A stretch of 64,000 bases of DNA from Nitratireductor sp. ZSWI3 (GTDB taxonomy: Bacteria > Pseudomonadota > Alphaproteobacteria > Rhizobiales > Rhizobiaceae), in the NCBI RefSeq assembly GCF_024655565.1, contig NZ_JANKOF010000004.1, positions 53,591 through 117,590 of the forward strand, written 5' to 3'. Below, piece after piece: positions 1 to 7,507 of the stretch (the stretch's first letter is position 1; each line of letters starts with the position of its first letter). Both the position numbers and the translations under genes were made by a program. A model generated the notes under the pieces. The model was not told the origin of the DNA, did not search any database, and was given only the letters and a program-made list of their open reading frames with translations.

Positions 1-1
1 G

Positions 2-424
2 GCGCATGGCATCGCCTTCGCCGGGTACAAGAAAACGCTGGCGACAGGCGTGGCGGAGGTGTCTTACGAGGGCGAGAGGCTACGGGTTCACCGCTTCTGG
101 ACTGCCATCGACCCGGGAATTGTCATCCACCCCCAAGCCTACCGTGCCCAGGTCGAGGGCGGCATCCTGTTCGGCCTGTCGAGCGTTCTGCGCGAACGCT
201 CGACCTTCACGAAAGGACAGATCGACCAGAGCAACTTCTACGACTACGAGCCGATCCGGATCTCGGACATTCCGGAGATTGAGGTGCGGTTCGTCGAGTC
301 CGGAGAGGCGCCGAGCGGTGGCGGCGAAATCGGAGTGCCGATGACGGCGCCTGCCATTTCGAACGCAGTGCGCCGACTGACGGGAGAGTCCCAGAGACGT
401 CTGCCTTTCGTCACAGGATCTTAG
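2..424 (+). CDS. molybdopterin-binding oxidoreductase large subunit, C-terminal part (partial at window edge)
   Basis: This is the last 140 residues of a xanthine dehydrogenase/isoquinoline 1-oxidoreductase beta-subunit-like protein; the start lies outside the window. The frame is open from base 2. Near the end it has the glycine-rich stretch SGGGEIGVP, which corresponds to the family region carrying the catalytic glutamate next to the molybdenum cofactor. The preceding AIDPGIVIHP segment is also typical of the IorB-like C-terminal domain. In the family this subunit binds the Mo-cytosine-dinucleotide cofactor and hydroxylates an aldehyde or N-heterocycle, with a small 2Fe-2S partner subunit. 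The partner and substrate cannot be seen here. Confidence 0.8.
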   Translation, partial: AHGIAFAGYKKTLATGVAEVSYEGERLRVHRFWTAIDPGIVIHPQAYRAQVEGGILFGLSSVLRERSTFTKGQIDQSNFYDYEPIRISDIPEIEVRFVESGEAPSGGGEIGVPMTAPAISNAVRRLTGESQRRLPFVTGS

Positions 425-448
425 GTGATCCGGCGTTCACGTTGATGC

Positions 449-481
449 GGTGTTGGTCCCGTCTTTCCGGACCAACACCTT
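449..481 (+). terminator. hairpin downstream of the Mo-hydroxylase gene
   Basis: An 11-bp perfect stem (GGTGTTGGTCC / GGACCAACACC) with a 9-nt loop starts 25 bases after the stop codon. Only a short T run follows, so it is a plausible but not ideal intrinsic terminator. Confidence 0.55.
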
Positions 482-558
482 CACCGAGACATTCCTGCAC
501 CCGCTTTAATTCGTTTTGGCCTCCAATCAGGCACACGAATTTTAGCTTCTCGCAGGGT

Positions 559-596
559 GGCCTGCTGCCGGCTTCGTGGACACCAGGTTAAGCTAA
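559..596 (-). repeat. left inverted repeat (IS3-like end)
   Basis: The terminal repeat reads GGCCTGCTGCCGG on its outer side and contains the TAA stop of the transposase remnant at 588-590. It is inverted relative to 2510-2547. Confidence 0.65.
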
Positions 597-689
597 CATA
601 GCTTGCCCCTCGAACTCGACGGGGCTGAGACAGCCCAGTGTCGAGTGCCGCCGCCGAGGGTTGTAGAAGCGCTCGATGTAGTCAAACAC
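588..689 (-). pseudogene. IS3-family transposase (OrfB) C-terminal remnant
   Basis: Read on the minus strand this encodes 33 residues beginning VFDYIERFYNPRRRHSTLG and continuing SPVEFEGQA, then stop. This is the highly conserved tail of the DDE integrase domain of IS3-family OrfB proteins (FYN.RR.HS.LG..SP..FE). Similarity ends abruptly at about 690, and no upstream transposase sequence follows to position 1000. It is therefore a decayed relic. Confidence 0.85.
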
Positions 690-691
690 CA

Positions 692-1002
692 AGCAAGGGC
701 CCGCACTGCCTGTCCCGCAGTTGCTGGCATGAGCCGGGCGTGTCCTGATAGCCCTGCCCCTGTTGAGAAATCTGGGAGGCCTCGGAAATGATTAGACCGG
801 CCGAAACGCGCTCGGCGTAATACCCAACGGTCAGGTCGCTGGGCACGAAGCTTCGCCAGCTCGGTTACGCGTGAGCGGTGCCATGACGATCCGGTTTGAA
901 AGGGTCATGGCACCAAGGGCGGTGGGTTCGAAAAGCGTATTGTTGGTTATGATTTACCTGTGGTGTTTTTCTGCAGTGGTTGGTTTGCCGAACGAGTGAT
1001 GC
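692..1002. other. non-coding stretch with an 11-bp hairpin
   Basis: I see no convincing gene between the transposase relic and the SDR gene. The notable structure is a perfect 11-bp inverted repeat, GGTGCCATGAC (877-887) and GTCATGGCACC (904-914), with a 16-nt loop. It lies downstream of the SDR gene and may form a weak terminator for it, but no T tract follows. Confidence 0.5.
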
Positions 1003-1791
1003 TCAGGTGGGCGTGCGATACCGTTCAGCGGGAAGCGCATTGGCGAGATTGCCGAGCATGGCTTTGCGCGCGCCATCGAAGGCGTCCCACTGGCCCGCAT
1101 CGTGCAGCGACGGGATGGTCACCGGTTCGCGGCGGTCGAACCCGACCAGGGCGGCGTCCACCAGATCGCCCACTTCCATGACATTGTTCATGGCATTGAC
1201 GTCGGCGCCGACATGATCCCAGATCTCGGTCCGGGTCGTGGCGGGAAGTACCGCCTGGATGTAGACGCCCTTGGGCCCAAGTTCGTGGGCAAGCCCCTGC
1301 GACAGGAAGAGCACGAAGGCCTTGGTCGCACCATAAACCGTCATGCCGAATTCCGGTGCCAAGCCAACGACCGAGCCGATATTGACGATCGCGCCCTCGC
1401 CAGCCTTGGCAAGACGCGGAGCAATTGCGCCGGCAAGGCGGACGAGCGCGGTCGCGTTAAGCGCCACAAGCTTGCTCATGTCATCGACGCTCTGGTCGAC
1501 GAAGCTTCCGCCGATCGCCGTTCCGGCATTGTTGACGAGGATGCCGATGCGTGCATCGTCGCGCAGCCGGGTCTCAACCTCGGCAAGATCGGTCGGCAGG
1601 GTGAGATCGGCTTGGAGTATATCGATCGTTACGCCGGTTTCCTGGTGCAGACGGCCCGCAAGCGCTTCCATACGCGCCACGTCTCGGGCAACCAGCACGA
1701 GATCATGTCCGCGGCGCGCGAAGCGTTCGGCATAGGTAGCGCCGATGCCCGTGGAGGCGCCGGTAATCAGGACTGCGGAAACTTGGCTCAT
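1003..1791 (-). CDS. short-chain dehydrogenase/reductase (SDR)
   Basis: This is a 262-residue classical SDR. It has the NAD(P)-binding TGASTGIG motif at residues 10-17, a NNAG motif near residue 85, and the YGATK (Tyr-x3-Lys) catalytic pair. The basic residues after the glycine motif suggest NADP. I chose the ATG at 1791 because it has a good ribosome-binding site (GAGAAGAG) about 7 bases upstream. A longer frame to 1839 would start inside a presumed operator. The substrate is unknown. The gene is divergent from a TetR gene and shares a double-palindrome intergenic region with it, so that regulator very probably controls it. Confidence 0.85.
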   Translation of the reverse strand: MSQVSAVLITGASTGIGATYAERFARRGHDLVLVARDVARMEALAGRLHQETGVTIDILQADLTLPTDLAEVETRLRDDARIGILVNNAGTAIGGSFVDQSVDDMSKLVALNATALVRLAGAIAPRLAKAGEGAIVNIGSVVGLAPEFGMTVYGATKAFVLFLSQGLAHELGPKGVYIQAVLPATTRTEIWDHVGADVNAMNNVMEVGDLVDAALVGFDRREPVTIPSLHDAGQWDAFDGARKAMLGNLANALPAERYRTPT

Positions 1792-1824
1792 CGGTTTGCT
1801 CTTCTCTGTCATTGATACTATATT

Positions 1825-1840
1825 CATGATGGACATCATG
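1825..1840. promoter_or_regulatory. TetR-type operator, copy 1
   Basis: A perfect palindrome CATGATG-GA-CATCATG lies in the gap between the divergent SDR and TetR genes. The core ATGATGnnCATCAT recurs 28 bases away. The assignment to the adjacent TetR protein is inferred from position and symmetry. Confidence 0.65.
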
Positions 1841-1853
1841 ATTGGATTTAAAT

Positions 1854-1867
1854 ATGATGACCATCAT
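1854..1867. promoter_or_regulatory. TetR-type operator, copy 2
   Basis: A second perfect palindrome, ATGATG-AC-CATCAT, has the same half-sites as the copy centred 28 bp to the left. It lies 36 bases before the tetR-family start codon. Confidence 0.65.
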
Positions 1868-1902
1868 GTAAATGTCAACGGGTATCGCGGAGAATTCTGA
1901 AA

Positions 1903-2451
1903 ATGAAGGTCAGCCGAGAACAGATGGCGGAGAACCGCCGCCGGATTCTGGACGTCGCCAGCCGGTTGTTTAAGGAGAAGGGGTTCGACGCAGTGAGCGT
2001 CGCGGAGGTCATGAAGGCGGCCGGCATGACCCATGGCGGCTTCTATGGACACTTCACATCAAAGGACGATCTGGTGGCGCAGACTCTGGCGCATGCGCTC
2101 GCCGCAGACAGTGTCGGAGAGGGCGATTTCAGCGGGTTCGTCCGTTCCTACCTGGCGCCTGGTCATCGGGATAATCCCGGCAACGGATGCCCGACGGCGG
2201 GTCTGGCCGCCGCCATTCGCCTCCAGACGCCAGCCGCGAAGGCGACCATGACCGAAGGTCTGCGCTCCCAGATTGCGCGTATTGAGCAGGCGCTTCCGGA
2301 CGAGGATTCGGCCGAGACGCGTCGTGCAGCGATCGGAAGCTGGGCGGCCATGGTGGGGGCAGTCATCCTAGCCAGAGCGGTCGACGATCCTGACTTATCT
2401 GACGAGGTTCTTGAGCAAACGCGCGCTTGGATCGACGCCCATGTCGGCTAG
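1903..2451 (+). CDS. TetR/AcrR family transcriptional regulator
   Basis: This is a 182-residue repressor-type protein. The N-terminal region has the TetR signature: helix around residues 10-25 (RRRILDVASRLFKEKGF), then the helix-turn-helix SVAEVMKAAGMTHGGFYGHF at about residues 31-50. The C-terminal half is the ligand-binding domain, whose ligand is unknown. A GGAG ribosome-binding site precedes the ATG. It is divergent from the SDR gene across two identical-core palindromes, the classic arrangement for a TetR protein controlling an adjacent redox enzyme and itself. Confidence 0.9.
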   Translation: MKVSREQMAENRRRILDVASRLFKEKGFDAVSVAEVMKAAGMTHGGFYGHFTSKDDLVAQTLAHALAADSVGEGDFSGFVRSYLAPGHRDNPGNGCPTAGLAAAIRLQTPAAKATMTEGLRSQIARIEQALPDEDSAETRRAAIGSWAAMVGAVILARAVDDPDLSDEVLEQTRAWIDAHVG

Positions 2452-2509
2452 ATCGCGGGAATCGCGAGTGCGGATTGAGGCCGCATTATCCGGACGAGGG
2501 GTGGTCCAA

Positions 2510-2547
2510 TTAGCTTAACCTCGTGTCCACAGAACCGGCAGCAGGCC
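2510..2547 (+). repeat. right inverted repeat (IS3-like end)
   Basis: This is the inverted counterpart of 559-596 (34 of 38 bases match). The outer edge reads CCGGCAGCAGGCC. No transposase sequence adjoins it. Confidence 0.6.
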
Positions 2548-2843
2548 ATGAATCAATCGTTGGCGCGCGAAGATCTGACATTGTGGTGCGACGGCTGTCC
2601 GGTGACGAGCCCCTTCTTCGGATTGCAGTTTGGCTGAGCTCTAACCGCAACCCAAATCTGCATAAGATACTCGCCTTGGCGCGATCTCGCGATTTCGGTT
2701 CGTCCTACGAAAGGCGATCAGATCGCAAAGATTCGCTCCGGTGAGCATCTCTGGCCCAGGCGTTTTTCCAAACGACCGGCCGCTTTCCAAGGGCCCTCTA
2801 TGCAGAGCGATGCCGATGGCAGCCGCCGCCAGGGTTCCGCATG
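2548..2843. other. stretch without a recognisable gene
   Basis: This lies between the right IS-like end and the 3' end of the LysR gene. Only short frames are present, and none resembles a known protein. It may be residual DNA from earlier insertions. Confidence 0.4.
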
Positions 2844-3752
2844 TTATTCGCGATCTTCCGTTCGGGCGCGCTCACGAACGAGCTCGATAAACGCTCGCAG
2901 TTTTCGGGGAACATGACGACGTCCAGGATAATAGAGAGAAAGGCCAGGCTCCGAGGGCATCCAGTTTTCGAGGACCTTCTTCAAACGCCCTGCGCTGAGA
3001 TGTTGTGCAACCGTGCGTTCTGGAAGGTAGGCGAACCCCACTCCTTGTAGGGCGGCATCCAGCATGAGCCCGCTGTCGTCCAGCACGAGCCGGCCCGGAA
3101 CATCCAAAGTGAAGTGATTGTCGGCTTTAGCGAACTGCCAGCGATAGATCCCGCCGCTGGCCATGCGCGCGCGAACGCACTCATGCTCCAACAAATCCTG
3201 GGGCGTGATCGGCAAGGGGCGCCGCTGAAGATACTCCGGCGAAGCCACGATCGCCTGGTCCACGCTGGACATGATTGGCACCGCGATCATGTCGGGCGGC
3301 ACCAGGTCGTCCATGCGGACCCCAGCATCGAAACCCCGACCGACAACGTCGACCAGCTCGTCCTCCGTAGCGACTTCGATCTGCATGAGCGGGTAGCGAC
3401 GTAGATATTCTATCACCAGGGGCTCGAGGACGAAGCGCGCTGCGCCGAGGGCCATATTGAGCCTCAACGTCCCTGAGGGCTGCGTGAGATACTCGCCTGC
3501 GTTCTCGATAGCTCCTTCGATGACGGCAAGCGCTGGTGCAATCTCCTGAACAAACTGCTCGCCTGCCGCCGTGAGCACGACACTGCGCGTCGTGCGATTG
3601 AATAGCCGCAGACCCAACCGGTCCTCCAATCCGGCAATGGCGTGGCTGAGACCCGATGAGGACACTCCAAGTTCTCGCGCGGCTGCTCGGAACCCTCCGT
3701 GCCGAGCAACCGCGGCGACCGCCTCCAGCTCAGCAATTGTTACCTTACCCAT
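2844..3752 (-). CDS. LysR-family transcriptional regulator
   Basis: This is a 302-residue LysR protein. The N-terminal winged helix-turn-helix (about residues 3-62) includes [20 protein letters not shown] and [13 protein letters not shown] periplasmic-binding-protein-like effector domain of the CrgA/AaeR type follows (about 90-290). It is divergent from the aldehyde dehydrogenase operon across 97 bases and is the likely activator or repressor of it. The inducer cannot be told from sequence. Confidence 0.9.
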   Translation of the reverse strand: MGKVTIAELEAVAAVARHGGFRAAARELGVSSSGLSHAIAGLEDRLGLRLFNRTTRSVVLTAAGEQFVQEIAPALAVIEGAIENAGEYLTQPSGTLRLNMALGAARFVLEPLVIEYLRRYPLMQIEVATEDELVDVVGRGFDAGVRMDDLVPPDMIAVPIMSSVDQAIVASPEYLQRRPLPITPQDLLEHECVRARMASGGIYRWQFAKADNHFTLDVPGRLVLDDSGLMLDAALQGVGFAYLPERTVAQHLSAGRLKKVLENWMPSEPGLSLYYPGRRHVPRKLRAFIELVRERARTEDRE

Positions 3753-3849
3753 TGCGCAATTCTCTTCATCACCCTGTCTCTAATTGTAAGTCTTATCAGA
3801 TCAACGCCGATGCCGCATATCTCGAAGTAAATTCAGTAGAGGAATAACC

Positions 3850-5274
3850 ATGCGAACAATCGACCGAATCTATATCGATGGCCAATTTGTGCTCCCGCAC
3901 GGTACCGAGCTATTCGATCTCCATAATCCGGCCACGGACGAGGTTATCGGCCGCGTCCGGCTCGGAGACGTTGAAGACACGCGCGCCGCGATCGCTGCAG
4001 CGAAACGTGCTTTCGCCTCGTGGTCCCGCACCACGAAGGCCGATCGCCTCGCACTGCTCCAACGGATGCATTCCGCCATGGCGGCCAAGCGAGATCAACT
4101 GATCGAGGCGATTACGGTTGAGTATGGAGCGCCAGTTTCCCGCTCGTCGTGGATGGCCGATCACGCAGCGACCAGCTTCCTCGACGCAGCCCGCGCGCTT
4201 GAGAAGTACGACCTGATCCAGAAGATTGGCACCGCCGAAGTTGTTATGGAGCCGATTGGCGTCGCCGGCCTCATCACGCCATGGAACAGCAATGCCAGCT
4301 TCATCTGCAACAAGCTCGCCTATGCTCTCGCCGCTGGCTGCACGGCCGTCATCAAGCCTAGCGAGATGAGCGCGACCCAAACGCAGGTCGTGCTGGAAGC
4401 ACTGCATGAAGCCGACGCCCCGGCCGGAGTCTTCAATATCGTCAATGGACGTGGTGACGTTGTCGGCGCCGAGATGACCGCAAATCCGGACATCTCGAAG
4501 ATATCATTCACCGGCTCTACCGCTGTCGGCAAGTCAATCATGCGGGCGGCTGCCGACACCATGAAGCGCGTGACCCTCGAACTTGGCGGCAAGTCTCCGA
4601 CAGTGATCCTCGAAGACGCTGATTTCGCCACAGCGATTCCGCTCGCTTTGCAGGCGGGACTTGGCAACAACGGTCAGGCCTGCATCAACGGAACGCGCAT
4701 TCTGATCCCGGCTGCGCGGACCGACGAGGCCATGGCTTTGGCGAAAACGTACATTGCTGGCATCAAAACGGGCGATCCGCGCGATCCTGAAACGATGATT
4801 GGCCCGATGGTCAGCCAAACCCAGTATGAACGAGTGGAGCGGTATATCCGGGTGGGCATCGAGGAAGGTGCATCGCTCGTCGCCGGAGGCGAAGGCCATC
4901 CCGAAGGCCTTGGTGGCTATTTCGTCCGTCCGACTCTCTTCGCGAACGTTACCAACGACATGACGATCGCCAGGGAAGAGATTTTTGGTCCGGTACTGTG
5001 CCTCATCAGCTATGAAGACGAGGCAGATGCGATCCGAATCGCCAATGACACCTCTTATGGCCTGTATGCATATGTGATTTCTTCGAACTCCCAGCGGGCA
5101 ACGGCCATCGCCAGCCAGATCCAGGCCGGGCGCGTATCGATCAATGGCGCTCAGCACGATCCCGAAGTGCCCTTTGGCGGGTTCAAGCAATCCGGCATCG
5201 GCCGCGAATACGGCGTGTTCGGGCTCCAGTCCTATCTCGAACCCAAAGCGTTGCTGGGCGCCGTCCGGGCATGA
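3850..5274 (+). CDS. NAD(P)-dependent aldehyde dehydrogenase
   Basis: This 474-residue ALDH-superfamily enzyme oxidises an aldehyde to the carboxylate. Visible residues are the N-terminal cofactor domain with TPWNSN and KPSE motifs, the general base Glu244 in LELGGKSP, the nucleophile Cys278 in NNGQACINGTR, and the EEIFGPVL signature. A GAGG ribosome-binding site lies just upstream of the ATG. Its stop overlaps the start of the next gene (ATGA), so the two are translationally coupled. The substrate is unknown; with the adjoining CMD-family protein and aldo/keto reductase, degradation of an aromatic or other xenobiotic-type aldehyde is a guess. Confidence 0.92.
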   Translation: MRTIDRIYIDGQFVLPHGTELFDLHNPATDEVIGRVRLGDVEDTRAAIAAAKRAFASWSRTTKADRLALLQRMHSAMAAKRDQLIEAITVEYGAPVSRSSWMADHAATSFLDAARALEKYDLIQKIGTAEVVMEPIGVAGLITPWNSNASFICNKLAYALAAGCTAVIKPSEMSATQTQVVLEALHEADAPAGVFNIVNGRGDVVGAEMTANPDISKISFTGSTAVGKSIMRAAADTMKRVTLELGGKSPTVILEDADFATAIPLALQAGLGNNGQACINGTRILIPAARTDEAMALAKTYIAGIKTGDPRDPETMIGPMVSQTQYERVERYIRVGIEEGASLVAGGEGHPEGLGGYFVRPTLFANVTNDMTIAREEIFGPVLCLISYEDEADAIRIANDTSYGLYAYVISSNSQRATAIASQIQAGRVSINGAQHDPEVPFGGFKQSGIGREYGVFGLQSYLEPKALLGAVRA

Positions 5275-5660
5275 TCGCGCATCATTCAGACGGTGTCCGC
5301 GTTTATGCGGAGCTTCGTGGCGAGGCCCGGGCGGATAAAATGACAAGCCTGGCACAGAAGTCTGGCGCGGAGGCCGCGATTGCGGACCTGTCGCTGGAGT
5401 TCGTTTTCGGAAAAGTCTGGGCCCGTGGCGGGCTGGACCGCAAGGGACGCAGCCTCGTCACGATTGGCGCGCTCATAGCGCTCCGTCAGACCGACGAACT
5501 CGAAAATCACCTCCGTGTTGCTTTGACCAACGGCCTGACAAAAACCGAGATCGAGGAAGCCATCGTACAGACCGCTCCATATGCCGGATTTCCGGCGGCA
5601 TGGAGTGCCGCAAAGGCTCTTTCCACACTGGTGGACGAGCCCGCCGACGATCATCCCTGA
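5271..5660 (+). CDS. carboxymuconolactone decarboxylase family protein
   Basis: This is a 129-residue protein of the CMD family. The C-terminal half (ELENHLRVALTNGLTKTEI, then AGFPAAW) matches the PcaC-type gamma-carboxymuconolactone decarboxylase fold rather than the AhpD peroxidase type, as no CxxC pair is present. Members are small helical enzymes, often hexameric, acting in aromatic ring-cleavage pathways or on unknown substrates. The start overlaps the ALDH stop by four bases. The N-terminal 20 residues are poorly conserved-looking, and a later ATG (at 5340) could be used. Confidence 0.8.
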   Translation: MIAHHSDGVRVYAELRGEARADKMTSLAQKSGAEAAIADLSLEFVFGKVWARGGLDRKGRSLVTIGALIALRQTDELENHLRVALTNGLTKTEIEEAIVQTAPYAGFPAAWSAAKALSTLVDEPADDHP

Positions 5661-5758
5661 TCGCCATTTGAACTCTACCCGGCATCGAAGGGGGAGCGTC
5701 TTGGCGAGCGCCCCCTTCGATGTGCCGAAAACAATCACCCGATCAACGGACATGACCA

Positions 5759-6829
5759 ATGAGTGAGAACGACAACCATTTGACTCGCGGTATCGAAGGT
5801 TCGGCACGGATCTACTTGGGTCATTCCGAGTTAAGCGTTCGTCCCGTCGGCCTCGGCTGCATGGGCATGTCGCAGTTTTACGGTCCGGCGGACGATGCGC
5901 AGTCGGTCGCGACGATCCGCACCGCTCTCGATCTTGGCGTCGATTTTCTGGACACCTCGGACATCTATGGAGCTGCGGACATCAGTCTTGGCGCGGAAAT
6001 TCGTGGCTTTGGTCACAACGAGCAACTGATCGGCGAGGCAATTGCAGGTAGGCGCGACGAAGTGGTCATCGCAACAAAATTTGCAGCCCGGCTTAGCGAG
6101 GACGGCCGGAATGTCGTTATTGACGGTCGTCCGGAATACGTCGCCGAAGCCTGCGACGCCAGCCTTCGCCGGTTGGGGGTTGAGGTCATCGACCTGTACT
6201 ACAGCCATCGAATCGACCCTAAGGTCCCCGTGGAAGAAACCGTCGGGGCGATGTCTCGCCTGATCGAGCAGGGCAAAGTGCGGGCGATAGGCCTGAGCGA
6301 GGCATCGGCCGAACAACTGCGCAAGGCGCACTCCGTTCATCCGCTGACCGCCCTTCAGTCGGAATATTCGCTTTGGGAGCGCGGCGTCGAAACCGGTATC
6401 CTTCCGACCTGCCGTGAGCTCGGTATCACCTTCGTGCCATTCAGTCCGCTGGGGCGTTCCGCTCTGACCGGTGCGCTTCAGGCCGCTACAAACTTCGCTC
6501 CTGGCGATTTTCGCGCCTCAAATCCCCGCTTCGCTGCGCAAAACCTCGCAACCAATCTCGCCCCTGTCGAGACGCTCAAGACACTGGCCGAAAGCAAGGG
6601 ATGTCGTGCGGGGCAGCTCGCCCTCGCTTGGCTTCTGGCGCAGCCCTTCGACATCGTTCCGATTCCAGGAACGAAACGCGCCGCGTATGTCGAGGAAAAC
6701 CTGGCCGCAACCAACGTCGCGCTCAGCCAGGATGAAATCGCCTACATCAGCGGCATCTTTGCGCCGGAACGGATCCTCGGGCAGCGCTATGCTCCTGTCC
6801 ATGCCGCACATGTCGCCCATGAAAAATAG
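5759..6829 (+). CDS. aldo/keto reductase
   Basis: This 356-residue AKR-family NADPH oxidoreductase has a TIM-barrel fold. The catalytic tetrad is visible: Asp65 and Tyr70 in FLDTSDIYG, Lys107 in IATKF, His150 in YYSHRID. The C-terminal cofactor-binding region includes IPGTKR. It resembles the YakC/AKR13-like group that reduces aldehydes or ketones. It follows the ALDH/CMD pair by about 100 bases in the same direction and is probably part of the same unit. The ribosome-binding site before the chosen ATG is weak. The substrate is unknown. Confidence 0.9.
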   Translation: MSENDNHLTRGIEGSARIYLGHSELSVRPVGLGCMGMSQFYGPADDAQSVATIRTALDLGVDFLDTSDIYGAADISLGAEIRGFGHNEQLIGEAIAGRRDEVVIATKFAARLSEDGRNVVIDGRPEYVAEACDASLRRLGVEVIDLYYSHRIDPKVPVEETVGAMSRLIEQGKVRAIGLSEASAEQLRKAHSVHPLTALQSEYSLWERGVETGILPTCRELGITFVPFSPLGRSALTGALQAATNFAPGDFRASNPRFAAQNLATNLAPVETLKTLAESKGCRAGQLALAWLLAQPFDIVPIPGTKRAAYVEENLAATNVALSQDEIAYISGIFAPERILGQRYAPVHAAHVAHEK

Positions 6830-7109
6830 TCCCGCTCGCGGTCCAAGCCAAGGCGTCGAGCCTGCCGAGGTCAGCGACGGTACGCATCACGACATGTTCG
6901 GCGTCGCTCCCGATGAGAGGTCGGCAAAGCGCAATCGCTTCGCCGCCGGTAGTGCGTATGCCGCTTGCCAATTTTCCCAATCGGTCAGCACGACGTGCCA
7001 CGAGTATAACTCGATCGCCCGATGCGGCCAGGCGGATAGCAGACGCCTGACCGATGCCACTGGAGGCGCCTGTGATTAATGCGACGGTATTGCTGAAGGA
7101 TTCAGCCAT
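6830..7109 (-). pseudogene. truncated short-chain dehydrogenase
   Basis: Reading leftward from an ATG at 7109 gives the N-terminal third of a classical SDR, including ITGASSGIG (NADP motif) and VILVARRADRLGKL. After about 60 residues the expected AxDL segment is out of frame; the next frame reads ADLSSG. The sequence then picks up again (VADLGRLDAL), the NAAG motif is degraded, and homology stops where the aldo/keto reductase gene ends. It lacks the catalytic Tyr-x3-Lys. It is a 3'-deleted, probably frameshifted remnant. Confidence 0.7.
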
Positions 7110-7507
7110 TGGACGACAATCCTTTTGTTGATTTCGGATTTGCCGAACTCTCGGGGCGCAGGACGAGTAACGCGCGCTGGGTTCAGGTTCGCGTCACGTT
7201 TTAACGAACTGGGTCGGGACCCCGTTACCCTAATCTTGTCGACTTATTGCCCATTCCTCTGGTCAGTGAAGAACTTCTGCAGGAGCGCGCCCGCGGTGGT
7301 GCCTGAAATTCTCAAGTAGCGTGCTTTTAAGGCAAGAGATGTGAGAGTCGGATCATCGAAGTTGGTGCTGCGTCGTTGCGGGTGCGGAGCTAGAGCCTGA
7401 CCTGCTATTGGCATCCACTATGGCTATCTGCGTCGTTCGCTACTATCAGCATCTATCGCCTGGCACTTCTCGCGCACCTCGCCGTTCCCCGCCGCATCTA
7501 CGACCCG
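7110..7507. other. 398-base stretch without a recognisable gene
   Basis: A 64-residue frame is open here (7125-7319), but it shows no domain, no good ribosome-binding site and no similarity I recognise. The stretch separates the decayed accessory region from the guaA core region and is probably a junction of old rearrangements. Confidence 0.4.

Larger units (their letters stand above)
558..2548. mobile_element. putative IS3-family-derived cassette carrying an SDR/TetR pair
   Basis: The segment is bounded by a 38-bp imperfect inverted repeat: 559-596 matches the reverse complement of 2510-2547 at 34 of 38 positions. The repeat can be extended outward by one base on each side (TGGCC.../...GGCCA). 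Just inside the left end, on the minus strand, are the last 33 codons of an IS3-family transposase, ending within the repeat as IS3 orfB genes commonly do. The rest of the transposase is absent. The space is occupied by a short-chain dehydrogenase and a divergent TetR gene. No target-site duplication is evident, so it is probably immobile now. The right repeat could alternatively be an unrelated solo IS end. Confidence 0.5.

Noticed and set aside
603..791. 62-residue plus-strand frame over the transposase relic
   Set aside because: It is antisense to the transposase tail, which is the real signal.
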